Of a stretch of DNA of 64,000 bases, positions 22,501-32,766 are shown piece by piece. The stretch is from Cryptococcus deneoformans JEC21. Lineage: Eukaryota > Basidiomycota > Tremellomycetes > Tremellales > Cryptococcaceae. The translations under genes and the position numbers were made by a program. The stretch spans positions 970,001-1,034,000 of the forward strand of contig NC_006694.1 in assembly GCF_000091045.1 (NCBI RefSeq), written 5' to 3'. The notes below the pieces were generated by a model. That model had not been told where the DNA came from. It did not search any database and saw nothing but the letters and a program-made list of their open reading frames with translations. The number at the start of each line of letters is the position of its first letter. Positions within the stretch are counted from its first letter, which is position 1.

Positions 22501-25500
22501 GGAATTCCTCCATCTCCTGTTGCAATCGCTCACATATTGCAGATGTCCTCTTTAGCTCCTCACGAGCTTTTCCAACTTCTTCAATGGCCGTCTCCTTTTC
22601 AGCGTTCGCCGCTCGCACCGCAAAGTGCCTTTCGTTCTGTACGAAAGAGATGTTATGTCGAAGCTCATCTCTCTCAATTCGAAGACGTCCGATTTTCTCT
22701 TCAAACTTGTGGATCACATCGACATCTTTGGTATTGGGTTGTGGGGCATCCTGAATCAAGTTTTGGAGAGTATCAATGTGGATCTGGGCATTTGACAATG
22801 CTTTCTGAGAATCAGCTTCGATAGCAGCAAGCTCCGACTCGTGCTCCTTCTTGGCCAACTGCAGGGCTTCCTCCAAGGCCTCTTTTTCCTTGCGGAGCTG
22901 GATCCGTTCGTCGTCATTTTCGCTGACATTCTCTGCCGCAGACTCGTCTAGCTTACACTCCAACTCTGCTACCTGATTTCGAAGAGTAATGACAGTAGTC
23001 TCGGACTCTGCAAGGCGGCAACTTGTCTGTTCTGACAACCTGTTAACTTCTGCAAGTTCTGTGGTTTTGTCCCGCACGAGTTGTTCCAGCGACGTGAGTT
23101 CGGTGTTGAGAGTCTCCAGCTGTGTATTTAAAGATCTGGAGCAACAGTTTATAAGCATCATATTAATCAATCTTCATAGAGTGACAGTAAGAAACTCACT
23201 CAATCGCCTCCTTAGACTGAGCTCGGTGAACTTCCAGTTCCTCCATTGAGATTTCAACTTTCCGCTGGGAGTCTGAAACCTTGTGCTCCAGCTCCTGCAC
23301 CATCCTTTCTGAAGCTTCTCGGGTTTCTTCAGCCACGGCAAGTCGGTTAATGAGCTGCGCATTCGCCGTCGTGCGGTCCGAAAGTTCTTGTGACACTCTG
23401 CTGATTTCATCCTGCAACTTCTTGATGGACAACACATGTTCATCAAACTCGGCATCGTCATGGGACCTGCTAGCAAGGCTGACTTCAAGGGCCCGGCGCT
23501 GTTGAAGAACCTCCTCGAGCTCTCGATTTTTGTTCTCAAGTGAAACTCCAAGTTCAGTAAGTTGCTTGGCAGTGGAAGCGGCTTCTTCTCTAGCAGAAAT
23601 GGCGGCAGCCTGGTGCTCGTTCAAACTCGCTTGAACTTGAGCAAGTTGTTCGATGATTTGTTGAGCATTGGCTTCTTTGATGGAAAGATCGTCACGAGCC
23701 TTTTGAAGATCAACTATTACAAACTGGTGTTGGGCTTTGATACTCTGTCAAATCAAAGTCAACTTTCACTGATAGTCCTCCGGACACTTTCCATACTCAC
23801 CTCAATTTCGGTCTGCCCTCGCAAGTGTTGCTCTCGAAGAAGTTGCTCAGATTCTCTCAAAACTTCCAACTCCTTGGTTTTCTCGGCAAGCTGGGCCTCA
23901 ATCCTCAAGGTCCCCTCCTCATGCGCCCGGACCTGCTTTTCGAGGTCATCAATTAATGCTGCCTTCTCCTCTTCAAGCGCCGCCACAAGGCCAGGATCAG
24001 CAGCCTGTGAGTCAAGGGAAGGGCTACCAGGCAAAGGAACGGCCGCTCTCATCCTAGCAAGCTCCTCATCCTTTTCAGCCAAAAGTTCATCATTCTCCTT
24101 GACCAGGCTCTCAAGGTACTCCTTGTCCCGCAACGCTTTTTGCAAGTCCCGCCGTACCTGACGAAGTTCAGAGTCTCCTGACCTAGAACCAGCGGTGGTA
24201 GAAGAAGCGGCCTTGGACCTTGCAAGTTCGACCTCGAGGGCATTGATCTTAGCGAGAGAAGCCTCGTCAACAAAGGACGCGCTGTTTGAGGCAGCTTCAA
24301 GCTGTTGCCGAGTTTGTCTTTCTTCTTCAAGTTCTTCCTTCAGCTTTTGTACCAGTTGGGCTTTTTCTTCCAGCCTAGCCATCTCTGAAACATGATGCTC
24401 GACTTCTCGCTCCTTCTGGGCTAGCTTCTTGCTCAGTTCCTCCTTCTCTGCTCTGGCATCCTGAGCCGTTTTCTTGAGTTCATTCAATTGCTTCATGTCT
24501 ACCCCTCCATCAGAACGGCGGTAATATTCAAGCTCCCCGTTGAGCTCGTACATCTCATTCTCAAACCTCTCGGCGGTCTTCCTGGCAGAGATCTCGGCGG
24601 CAAGCTTTTCGTTGACCGCCTTGTCATATTCTCGCTTAGTATTTGCCAATTGCGTTTTGAGTTTATCCACTTGAGTTTCGAGATCGCGAAGGTCTGCGGC
24701 AGTGACCGATGCCCTTGGTTTTGAACTTTTCTGAGGAGATTCAGGGTTGAATGAGTCGGAAGTTGTAACATTTTGCGGCGAGAGGCTCTCAAGTTTTGTC
24801 TGCAGCGATTATCAGAATAACTAGCAGACGTGCTGAATACAACTTACTTTGAGCTCAGCATTTTCGTTTTGCAAGGCCATCAGTCGGTTCCGCTCTCGAT
24901 GACTTAGAGGCTAAAGGCATTGTTAGTGTAGCTCTGTCTATAGCACTGGAGCCACGGACCTCATCTGACCCCCACGAGTCCCCCGAAGATGCTTGGTGCC
25001 TCAATCTGTCCTTCTCATCTTCTGTTTTCCTCAAGTTGTCTTCCAACTGTTTGATTCTTGCTTGTTGACTCTTAATCTGCGTAGCCGCCCCGTCGGACCC
25101 TCTTGACAAAGCTTCATCCAGTGCTTATAGATAATTTAGCACGACAGAGCATTTAATATAGTAGTAGCACCTACCATCCTGAATGTTTGCCTTCTCTTTC
25201 TCTTCTTTCTTCAACTTCTCTGATGTCTGCATTAAGCTGGCCTCAAGATTGGATAATTTGAGTTTAAGCTGGGCCAGTTCCTATGTTTTCTTGGTCAAAA
25301 CGACAAAAAGAATTCTATAGAATAGCATACATTTGTTTTAGCCAGTGAATCGTTCTCTGCTTTCAATGCTCGATCTGCTTCATCGCGCAGCTGGTTTTCA
25401 AGGTCAGTGTGCATCTTCAACAATCATCCAGGAAGACATGCGAACTTTGTATTCTGCGGTTTGCTTCGCCCTCTTAGCCTCTTCCAGATTCTCCTGCTTC

Positions 25501-25675
25501 TTCATCTGCTCATTCTTGATGGAATTTAATTCATGATCTGCCAGCAAGGCACGTCAGCATTCCAGTTTATCAAGTTTCGTTATGAGGCGAAGGTCAACCA
25601 CTCACCTTTATGGCTTAATTGCCTCTGAAGCTGGGTGATCTTGTGTTCGAGCTCACCAGCTCCTATGAAGGACAT
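19592..25675 (-). CDS. Giant coiled-coil protein with proline-rich C-terminus
   Basis: This multi-exon gene spans about 6.1 kb and encodes roughly 1,850-1,900 aa. The start is MSFIGAGELEHKITQLQRQL; the stop is TAG at 19594-19592. Almost the whole length is heptad-repeat coiled coil rich in E, K, L, A and Q, with short breaks (DSWGSDEPLSHRERNRLMAL; GAVSSQNRRHSHRRSTSGMS). The last 200 residues are Pro/Ser/Ala-rich and basic, with SPRKP (an S-P-x-K CDK-type site) and several S/T-P pairs. This layout suits a structural organiser such as a spindle-pole, kinetochore, nuclear-pore-basket or Golgi tether protein. I cannot assign an orthologue from sequence memory. The second intron seems to use a GTTCGC donor near 25455, so exon edges there are uncertain. 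Confidence 0.85.
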
Positions 25676-26419
25676 TTTTCCCAGGGTATTTGGGTCTTAC
25701 CTAAACCTGGGAATGGGAGAGTATACTTGTTGCAGTAGGAAGAGAAAGAGGAATTAAAGTGGCAGTCTGACGGAGCAAAAGCAATCGCGTTTGTTTGTTT
25801 GTCTTTTTGTGTATTACGTAACCGTATTTCATGAAGATTGTGGTTGTAGTTATAATCAGCGTAGGTCATGCCTGGACGGAGAATAGTCAGTTGCAGTTCA
25901 TTATTCAGGCTTCGTTTTCTACTATTAACCTATGGGGAATCCCATTGCACGTACTAATTCCCTGGGAATGTCTATCTTGGTTGCCTCTTACTTGCATTCA
26001 TATCCATATAGCCTTGAAAGCTACTTAATATTGGTATTATTTTATACAACAGCGCGCAACGATCCTCAGATCATCGGTCCTGGCCGACGGGTTGCGGGAT
26101 CAAAAAAAAAAAGGTGTGACCGTGGGAGCGGGAAGTCCGGATAAGGAGTGTGTGTGTGGCCGAAGGTGTTTGATTTCAGGAAAATGCTCGGTTGGCATGT
26201 GTATGTACCATCATGTGCTTTGTCTCTCAAACGACGTACCTAGCTCCGGCCTTTCCATATTTTCCATATCAGTGACGGTTATTTGTAGCCAGTGCCTATC
26301 TGTCTATAGCCTCTTCCTCTTTTCATTGCGAAATAGAAGACCAGATAATTCCCCGAGTACATCACCTTTTTTCATCAACACATTATTAAATCCATTGACA
26401 ACCACAGTACATAATAACT
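25676..26419. promoter_or_regulatory. Divergent promoter, coiled-coil gene / SDR
   Basis: A 744-bp spacer with several ATGs on both strands and no recognisable gene. It contains an A run at about 26101-26111 and a short GTGTGTGTG stretch at about 26149-26157. Confidence 0.4.
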
Positions 26420-28028
26420 ATGACAGAGACCGCATCATCTGTAAGCTTTCTTCCCATAAATCTCTCCCCTAGACGACATACCGTTACTTCTCTTATGGCA
26501 CGAGTAGAATATCGCCTATGCTAAAGTACTGACCAATGTGCCTTCACCTTCACACTCTTATCTCCATCTCCGCAAACCACTTTTGTGGCATTTGCTACAC
26601 AATATCTCAGAAACGCCGAGTTGTTTTGATGGAGGAGCGTACAACTGAGTTGTATAAGTTGAGAGGACAAGTTCTTGAAGGTGTTCGAGCTCGTGCTCAA
26701 GAACCCCAAAAGAAATCGGACAGGTTAAGGGGGAAAGTGGGTATTATTACTGGGGTTGGGCCTGAGACCGGAATCGGGGTAAGCTTTTTGACAGAAAGGA
26801 AGAAATACGTTGATGTCATGTGTAGACAGCTGCTTCTAAACTCTTTGCAAAAGAAGGCATGTCGTCATCCTTTGTGCAGATCTTGAGAGTATGCTGAACG
26901 ACACATTATACAGGTATTGAACATCTTTATCTGCTTGATTATAACGACAAAGGTCTTCCGGAGTTGGTTTCGTATCTGAAGGAGCACTATCCAAGGACCA
27001 AAGTAAGCCAACTAGCATCTCCCTAATGATAGACGACGAACCTGACAACGGAGATAGGTCACCTTTGTAAAAGGGGATGCCGCAGACCACAAAGCAGTAT
27101 CATTTCTCGTCGATAGAACCCTGGAGGAAGAGGGTCATCTTGATTTATTCTTTGCCAATGCTGGTATCTCTCAGATCACGAAGCCGGTCAAGGGGAAGAG
27201 TGGGAATATCATGAGTTTTAGTCAACCTTTTAAAGATGTAGAAGAGGCAGAGTTCAACGAGATTATGAGGATCAACGCTTTAGGGTAAGCGTTGCTAAGT
27301 TTGAGGCAAAAACACTGGACCCATTACTAATTGATTCGTCAGAGTCTTCGTTGCTATCAAGTATGCCTCAATCGCAATGGCTAAATTGTGCCCTGAGAAG
27401 GGAAAGTCCATTCCTGGAGGCTCTATCGTGCTCACCGCGTCGAGTGTGTCTACTTTTCAACTCATGACAGATTCAGCACTCACAAGTGCCTGCAGTTGCC
27501 GGCCTCAAAGCCAACGCTGGTCCTATTCCCTACTCCGCCTCTAAAGCCGCTGTGATTTCTATGGCCCAAACTGCAGCTTATGCTCTTACTGGATTGAACA
27601 TCAGGGTCAACGCTGTTTGCCCCGGTCTGATTGAAGTCAGTCCCTTAAACAGCCAGCAAGTTTTGCCCCATGAAAGAATGAACGCTAATTAAAGTGGATA
27701 GACTGACATGACCAAACCGATGTTTGATTTTGCCAGAGCAAGCGGTAATGACTCGAAGATCGGCCAGCTTAATCCCACTCTTCGTCAAGGTATTGGACAC
27801 GGTGAGTTAACCGAATTGCGTCTTCGAGCATAGAATCGTTGACCAAGGGAGTAGAGGTGGCCCAGGCGGCGCTGTTCCTGGTATCAGGTGATTCCATTCA
27901 GTGACATTTTTGATTGAAAATGTGTTAACAATTCATACACAGATGAGTCCTCGTACGTCAATGGCCAGGCTCTGCCTGTTGACGGCGGCTTGAGTGCCAG
28001 TGTGCCGTACGTTCGCAGCAAGATTTAA
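26420..28028 (+). CDS. Short-chain dehydrogenase/reductase (SDR)
   Basis: This is an NAD(P)-dependent oxidoreductase of the classical SDR fold. Visible motifs are the dinucleotide-binding [13 protein letters not shown], the structural [11 protein letters not shown], the catalytic serine region SIVLTAS, the active site YSASK in [15 protein letters not shown], and [12 protein letters not shown]. The C-terminal [12 protein letters not shown] is typical of the FabG/cyclohexanol-dehydrogenase-like group. The glycine motif carries a short insertion (GVGPET) seen in some fungal members. The substrate is unknown. There are about nine introns. The intron at 26857-26913 begins GC instead of GT. The first coding exon is tiny (MTETASS) and the joins up to [13 protein letters not shown] are my best reading. 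PHYH-like follows on the same strand after 283 bp. Confidence 0.87.
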
Positions 28029-28311
28029 AAATATCTTGTATGCTGGGTACAGTATTTATTGTAGCTGCCTTCTTTTAGAGACTTGCATGCATTGGGAACG
28101 TCGAGGTCATTTATCACCAATTCGTGTTAGTGCCTGGGGGGGCGGTCAACCTCCACCGAGCATGCTTTCGCATTTCGCCGGTCGCAATCGAAACCTGAGG
28201 CTCTTCTTCTTATCATCTCCTCTATCCTCCAATCTTCCAAATTTGACATCACCAACTAGTCCCGCATCTCCCTCACTCGAGCAATCGTTCAGGAAGACAG
28301 CTTTACATATA

Positions 28312-28677
28312 ATGCCCTATTTAACAGAAGAGCAAAAGCAGCGATGGAAAGAGGACGGTTACCTCGTTTTGCCCTCGTTCTTCACTGACGAGGAAACCAA
28401 GGATATGCTCAATGAGGCCAAGAGGCTTTGTGGCGAGTTTGATATTGAGGGGCACCCTATGGTATGTGCTGTTGATTCGTACTTATTGAGCTTCAGACAG
28501 ATTGATTCTACTATAGACGACATTTAAGACAGCGGCGGATGATGCACATATCGGAGATGAGTACTTTTTAAACTCTGGGGACAAGGTGAGCGAGCCTTTT
28601 GATACCGTTCTATTACTCACCATAACATGAGGTAGATCCGTTACTTTCTTGAACCAAGTTCCGTTACCCCAGCTACT

Positions 28678-28709
<32 letters not shown>

Positions 28710-29100
28710 AGCTCAATCAATCAACAAGATCGGCCATGCACTCGCCGTCCTCAACCCAGTTTTCCGCAAATACACACTAGAAACACCAAAGATGTCGAAC
28801 CTAGCAAAAGAATTGGGAGAACAAGAGAGTCCGAGGGTGTTGCAGAGTATGGTTATTTGCAAGCAGCCGAGAATAGGCGGTGTTGGTGAGTTTTTGCGGA
28901 ACGGTTTGGTGAGATATCGTTGCTGACTAGGCAGGCAGTTCCTTGTCATAATGACTCTACTTTTTTGTACACTGATCCTCCTAGCGCTATAGGTGCATGG
29001 ATAGCTCTGGAAGAATGTACACCTCAAAACGGCTGTCTTGTACGTCCGATTCATAACGCTACCTGATGTCTATAGCTAATGTAGGGTTGGTCAGTCCTTT

Positions 29101-29146
<46 letters not shown>

Positions 29147-29186
29147 GTGCGCCCAATGGCGGTACGACTTTTGTCGATGTCCCTGG

Positions 29187-29238
<52 letters not shown>

Positions 29239-29482
29239 GCTTGTCCTCCTGGGACTTTGGTTTTGATCCATGGTGCGTCGTTGAGTCTAGACATATATCC
29301 TGACGCTTCGAGCTAATGTGATGCGTGCAGGAAGTGTGATGCACAAGTCTCCTCCTAATCCTTCGGATAAATCGAGGCTGATTTATACATTCCATATGAT
29401 TGAGGGAGGGAAGGGTGTCAAATATGATGAGCGAAATTGGTTGCAGCCGACTAAGGAAATGCCATTCCCTGCTTTGTTTTAG
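28312..29482 (+). CDS. Phytanoyl-CoA dioxygenase family protein (PHYHD1-like)
   Basis: This is a 2-oxoglutarate/Fe(II)-dependent dioxygenase of the PhyH family. The N-terminal [20 protein letters not shown] and [18 protein letters not shown] are characteristic of the PHYHD1 group. The iron triad is visible as H-x-D in [15 protein letters not shown] and the distal His in LIHGSVMHKS, with the 2OG-binding Arg in [11 protein letters not shown]. Conserved [16 protein letters not shown] and SFLPGSHR also match. The usual length is about 290 aa, in agreement. An in-frame ATG at 28162 would add 50 residues rich in S, L, R and P. The substrate is unknown; animal PHYHD1A does not act on phytanoyl-CoA. 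The stop lies 124 bp from the THI6 stop (convergent). Confidence 0.9.
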
Positions 29483-29606
29483 ACTGACAAATGGAGAGCA
29501 ACACGTTATAGCCAAGATATAAATAAAGTGTAAAAGTATAGCATGTACACAACACGGTTAATGAGAACGATCCATTCATCAATCTTGTTGGGGGTTGTAA
29601 CACAAT

Positions 29607-29848
29607 CTACAAGATCTCAACCTTGGCTCGTTGCTGCAAAACCTCGGGGGTGAGGTTGTACAATTCATCAATTAAGGCGGCTCTGAACGTTCCAGGCCCT
29701 TTTACATCCTCACGAGCGGCCGCTACTTCAGCCGCAATGGTATACACCAACACACTGATTCCCGCGAAATCAGCTTTCAATCTTTATCGTCCCAACCACA
29801 ATGGATGCGGGGCTTGGACTTGTTTGAAAAAAGACGACTTACCCGGTG

Positions 29849-29880
<32 letters not shown>

Positions 29881-30634
29881 CTGCGACGCATTCTCCCATT
29901 CACCGTGCTTCGCCAGATGCTCCAGTCTTGCGGTAGCTGCAAATGATGCAATAACCGACCCAAGCTGACATCCAGAACCAGTGATACGTTCTAGGTAGTG
30001 GTGGCCGTTGGAGATTTTGAGAGTGGTTGAACCATCTGAGATATAGTCATGTTCGCCAGTGAGCACGATAATTGCGGCTGAAAATTGGCAATAAGAGATT
30101 GAAGGAAGGAAAGAATCAGCGATAAATGCTTTATACGGGACTATGATTAACGTACCCTGCTTTCGCGCAAGTGCTTTGACGACAGCACCTGGGCGAGAGA
30201 AACCAGAACCGACGGAATCAACACCTCGACTGGCAACTTCTGTCGATCTCGCCATGAACCCGATTTCACCAGCGTTACCCTTGATAATTGTCGGCTGCCA
30301 GTGAGAAAGGAGCTCTTGTGAGAGCGTCAGGATTGCCTTTCTTCATAGAGTATGGCAATCGCCAGAGGGCAACTTACCGACAGACGTTTCTTGCCTGTAT
30401 GGAGTTGCGCCGATGGCTACAGGGTCAAAAATGATGGGTTTCCTGTTGATGTTGGCCTGTCGGCCGGCCACAAGCATGCCTGCTTTGTCCGTAATAGTGC
30501 TAGATTCAAGCATTAACATCAAGCTCTTAAATGAACACTGATACGAATCATACCCAAAGTTGATCAAGAGAGCTCCGATGGCGGGACTGAGATCATGGAC
30601 GTCACGAGGATGGGTCGCCATGATAGGAGAGGCG

Positions 30635-30669
<35 letters not shown>

Positions 30670-30978
30670 GACGACGTTGTTAGTCATCTTTCATGTGCGT
30701 CAGTTGGAGTAATGCATACGATCGTACGGCATGGACTTACCTGATTGATCAATGGAGTCTCCCTCTTAATCACGTCCATCAAATGGACGGCCTCCTTAAT
30801 AAAACCATCTACACCCCTTGGACCGCTGAACAAGTTGGTGCCGTATACAGCTTCAAGGTTGGAAAGTTGACTCCTCGCGCGCTTGAAAGACTGAACAACT
30901 TCTCGTAGATTCGTGGCAGCCTCGCGAGGAGTGAGGGAGGCGACAATGTCCGAGATGATGGCAATGCCATCAAGAGCA

Positions 30979-31031
<53 letters not shown>

Positions 31032-31235
31032 ATGGATGCCGCCTCGCGTATGACGCATTAGTCCATGATCGTCCGTACTCTGCTATATGTAAAAGTTGGC
31101 TTACCGATAGCAACGCTCTGTACGCCAGTTCCATGGAGCAAATCAAGAATTTCGCCCACTCCATCGGGGCCCAACATCTTCTTATTGGCCACGTCCTTGC
31201 TGTTGGTAGGCCACACAGCACCGATCCCGACATAA

Positions 31236-31270
<35 letters not shown>

Positions 31271-31915
31271 GACGTTGCTGACAGACAGACCAATAATGGC
31301 ATCCGGTCCGACAAGGCTACGAGCTAAACCGATAGGGCAGTCCGTTTGACCGACGTGAATGCCTGCAGTGCCTGTATGGGACAGTGATGAGCAGCTATAC
31401 CACGCTTCACATTTTTTAAGGACGTACCGACAGCGAGGTGGACGTCGATACGGTCATTGATAAGGACTGGGACATTGTACTGAAAGCACTTTGTTAAATG
31501 ATATATATACAGAGGGCATGAGGTTTTAGCTTGCCTTGTCACAGATGGCTTTCGTGCGGCGAGCTACTTCAATAAACTTTTCAAAGCGTATGAGCTTCCA
31601 CGCAGCATCCAAATACCGATAATCTGACTTACTTCTCCAGTGTCGGCGTATTTCTCACGGACTTGCACAAGAGTAACGCCGCCTTGAAGGGACTGATCAA
31701 TAGTTAGGTAATGTAATCGATAGCTAAAGGCTCAAGAGAACCGAGTTGGTCACCTACTTCTTCAAGACTTTCGTAGTAGTCCTATGGATCGAGTAACACG
31801 TCAATAATTTTGCAAATATTGCGAGGATCTGCGGTCGTAGGCTTACCTTTCCAGGAGGCAAAAGCTCCCTTCCGGTAACAAGGTAAAGAGAGTAGTCGAG
31901 AGTGGGCTTGGGCAT
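29607..31915 (-). CDS. THI6: Bifunctional thiamine-phosphate synthase / hydroxyethylthiazole kinase
   Basis: This two-domain thiamine enzyme corresponds to yeast Thi6. The N-terminal half is a ThiE-type TIM barrel joining pyrimidine and thiazole phosphates: LDYSLYLVTGRELLPPGK, LQGGVTLVQVREK, VPVLINDRIDVHLAVG, GIHVGQTDCP and ADYVGIGAVWPTNSK. The C-terminal half is a ThiM-type ribokinase-fold kinase that salvages thiazole alcohol: MTNNVVINDSANVTLAIGAS, PIIFDPVAIGATPYR, TIIKGNAGEI and the anion-hole motif ERITGSGCQLG. About ten introns split the gene. The start is ATG 31915 (MPKPTLDYSLYLV) and the stop TAG 29609-29607. I see no TPP riboswitch in its leader or introns. Divergent from APC4. Confidence 0.95.
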
Positions 31916-32245
31916 GCTGTCGGGTGTGAATCTAGGAGATGGATGAGAGACAGTGTATAGAAAATGGATCGGATGTCCGTCTCCCAAAAGTCTCCCCATC
32001 TCATCTCATCTCCGTCCGATCAAACCTCCACCAGTGCCTGCCGGGGCGCCGAATTCGAAATCCCGGAAGTCATCAAATCACAATGTTTTGGCTTAAAAAT
32101 GGGGGGCGGAAGCAGCCTTTAAACCCAAAGCTGAACATCACGTGACCTACCCGTCCGTGTCTGTGTTTACAACTGAGTACAACAGTGCCATTTCTCGATA
32201 TTACACAGCTCAAAAATATATTTGTCCAAACACCTTATAATAATC
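31916..32245. promoter_or_regulatory. Divergent promoter THI6 / APC4 with palindromic E-box
   Basis: This 330-bp spacer contains the 8-bp palindrome TCACGTGA at 32138-32145, the core of bHLH (Cbf1/Pho4/SREBP-like) sites, and a CATCTCATCTCATCTCC direct repeat near 32000. No gene is seen. Confidence 0.4.
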
Positions 32246-32324
32246 ATGATTTTCCCACAATCACAGTCATTCACCCACCTATCCACCTTCCCGCTTCCCT
32301 CGAAGCACTATCTTCACCCAAAAG

Positions 32325-32362
<38 letters not shown>

Positions 32363-32731
32363 TCTTATCCCGCCCCGACTACGGCGCCTGCCCCGACGCC
32401 CATGCAGCTGCACATGATGCGCATGAGGGGACTTGGCGGTAATCTAAAAGATGAAGGAAAGACAAAGGTTTCGCTTTGGCGAACAGGGGGTGATAAGGTG
32501 TGGGAGATTGACGTTGGTGGAAGAGTCACAGGAATGGCCTGGATGGAGGATGGTGGGTTCACCGGTCCAAATTCCGATTGTATGGGGGCTGAGCGATTCG
32601 CAGGATTACATCTTTCGTTACTGGTGATTAACTCTAGCAAAAAGACAACTGAGACGCTATCAGTACACAGTGGAGAAGTAGCACGGTCTGTGCCCTTGGA
32701 ACTGGATGTGCCAGATCTGCAAGATGGACAG

Positions 32732-32766
<35 letters not shown>

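Noticed and set aside
31550..32245. Possible TPP riboswitch controlling THI6
   Set aside because: I looked in the leader and first introns for the conserved CTGAGA ... ACCTGATC-type core and did not find it.
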